This document shows positions 22,919-23,494 of a DNA stretch of 23,494 nucleotides, in pieces. Position 1 is the stretch's first letter; every line of letters begins with the position of its first letter. Location of the stretch: the NCBI GenBank assembly GCA_963702765.1, contig CAVPEB010000058.1, positions 1-23,494 of the forward strand, read 5' to 3'. Under the pieces are notes generated by a model. The model was not told the origin of the DNA and searched no databases. It saw only the letters and a list, made by a program, of their open reading frames with translations. The position numbers and the translations under genes are program-made. This stretch comes from DATMNR01 sp963702765. GTDB lineage: Bacteria; Chloroflexota; Ktedonobacteria; Ktedonobacterales; Ktedonobacteraceae.

Positions 22919-22994
22919 GCAGGCCTGCGGCCTGCTTTTAGAGGAAGAAGTTGGGGCGCAGCCCCAAACCGCAGGTGAAGGGCTGACGCCCTTC
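22919..22994. repeat. Three-hairpin palindromic repeat
   Basis: Three consecutive perfect hairpins: GCAGGC-CTGCG-GCCTGC (22919-22935), TTGGGGC-GCA-GCCCCAA (22951-22967) and GAAGGGC-TGAC-GCCCTTC (22977-22994). AAGAAG just before the second and CTTCTT after the third could close an outer stem. It is GC-rich against its surroundings and looks like a dispersed structured repeat rather than a terminator. Confidence 0.7.
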
Positions 22995-23118
22995 GCAATC
23001 CTGCTTCTTTTAGCACTTCTGATGTAAGAGTGGATATCAGAGAGCGTAGGAACTGATTATGTGGATCAGGCAAGGTTCAATTCTAGAGAAAAGTTCTTGT
23101 GTGTTAAACTGTCACGCG

Positions 23119-23273
23119 GTGTCATTCTAATCTCAATAAGTGTCATTCTGAGCGCCAGCGAAGAATCTCACGCGCTGGCGCTCAGAATGACACTCGTACA
23201 CACGGAATGGCACTTCTGCGCTCAGAATGACACCTCTTTACTCTGGATGGTACCCTTACACTCAGAATGATGG
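23119..23273. repeat. Palindromic repeat cluster of the GIY-YIG-flank family
   Basis: Several units of the GTCATTCTGAGC / GCTCAGAATGAC family. The core is an exact inverted repeat with 21-bp arms (23140-23160 and 23173-23193) around a 12-base loop. Degenerate single units follow at about 23214-23234 (GCGCTCAGAATGACAC) and 23258-23273 (CACTCAGAATGATGG), preceded by a partial unit at 23119-23128. Confidence 0.85.
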
Positions 23274-23494
23274 TTCTGGATCTGTCTAAAAGGGATTCGC
23301 CATTTGTATTTGTAACAGTTGCATCACTTGTATCAATTGTATCAGGTAATATTGCAAATCTTTGATTATTCAGCATACAGGCTTTATGTTTGAGCACATA
23401 TTTGATTGTGGAGGAGCGGAAAGATTGTAATTTCTGGTAGAGCGTTATGCTAGTTCGCGCTTGACCCGCGCTCAATCGCTTCCGGCAACAGCGT

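Larger units (their letters stand above)
22779..23494. other. Gene-free right end of window
   Basis: Apart from the kinase promoter and ribosome site and the two repeat clusters, I see no gene here. Open frames at 23061-23270 (+) and 23182-23475 (-) are translations through the palindromic repeats. The last ~200 bases are AT-rich with an unremarkable TGTATCA/TGTATCAATTG short repetition near 23329-23345. Confidence 0.5.

Noticed and set aside
23061..23270. Plus-strand 69-codon frame
   Set aside because: Most of it is translation of the palindromic repeat (SASEESHALALRMT), with no gene-like signal.
23182..23475. Minus-strand 97-codon frame
   Set aside because: It ends in translated repeat sequence and has no ribosome site or recognised domain.
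23450..23494. Possible tail of a minus-strand gene entering from the right (LPEAIERGSSAN and stop)
   Set aside because: Only 14 codons are visible, too few to call.

Overview
The window looks like a piece of a Chloroflexota chromosome, most probably class Ktedonobacteria. This is inferred from gene content, not from any search. The pointers are a Ser/Thr kinase fused to an extracytoplasmic oligopeptide-type binding domain, F420-type PPOX and luciferase-like enzymes, an ECF sigma factor with a DGPF (YCII) partner, many lineage-specific-looking proteins, and dispersed short palindromic repeats in several intergenic gaps. No tRNA, rRNA, CRISPR array or transposase was seen.

Layout. 1-2600 (+): a perfect consensus promoter, a membrane-anchored C39-like cysteine peptidase, a small lipoprotein and a secreted helical protein. 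2645-5468 (-): a lipocalin-like (CrtC/AttH-type) protein and a split transketolase whose N-terminal subunit has lost its last ~50 residues next to a small palindromic repeat. 5600-8834 (-): a terminator, two tandem paralogous PPOX genes (one frameshifted) and a frameshifted recQ. 9105-9897 (-): a TspO/MBR-like membrane protein (frameshifted). 10141-11632 (+): an aldehyde dehydrogenase (frameshifted), then a very long hairpin. 11744-14037 (+): a family-2 glycosyltransferase translationally coupled to a CaCA-like membrane antiporter. 14110-14904 (+): a GC-rich methyltransferase. 14994-16376 (-): a coiled-coil/acidic/coiled-coil protein. 16536-17493 (+): an F420-type LLM oxidoreductase (frameshifted). 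17494-18213: a GIY-YIG nuclease gene bracketed by palindromic repeat arrays. 18214-22778 (-): ECF42-like sigma factor, DGPF protein and the kinase/binding-protein receptor. 22779-23494: no gene, but two different palindromic repeat clusters.

Two things stand out. First, five otherwise well-conserved genes are each broken by a shift equivalent to one extra base, and the intact reading frame resumes immediately. All five have the same sign on both strands, which points to insertion-biased sequence error, to recent decay, or (least likely) to recoding. Second, the GIY-YIG gene sits exactly between arrays of the same palindromic repeat that is scattered elsewhere in the window, an arrangement like that of a repeat-mobilising nuclease. 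The kinase-receptor beside the DGPF/ECF sigma pair suggests a solute- or peptide-sensing signalling module, although promoter-like sites suggest the kinase and the sigma pair can be transcribed separately.
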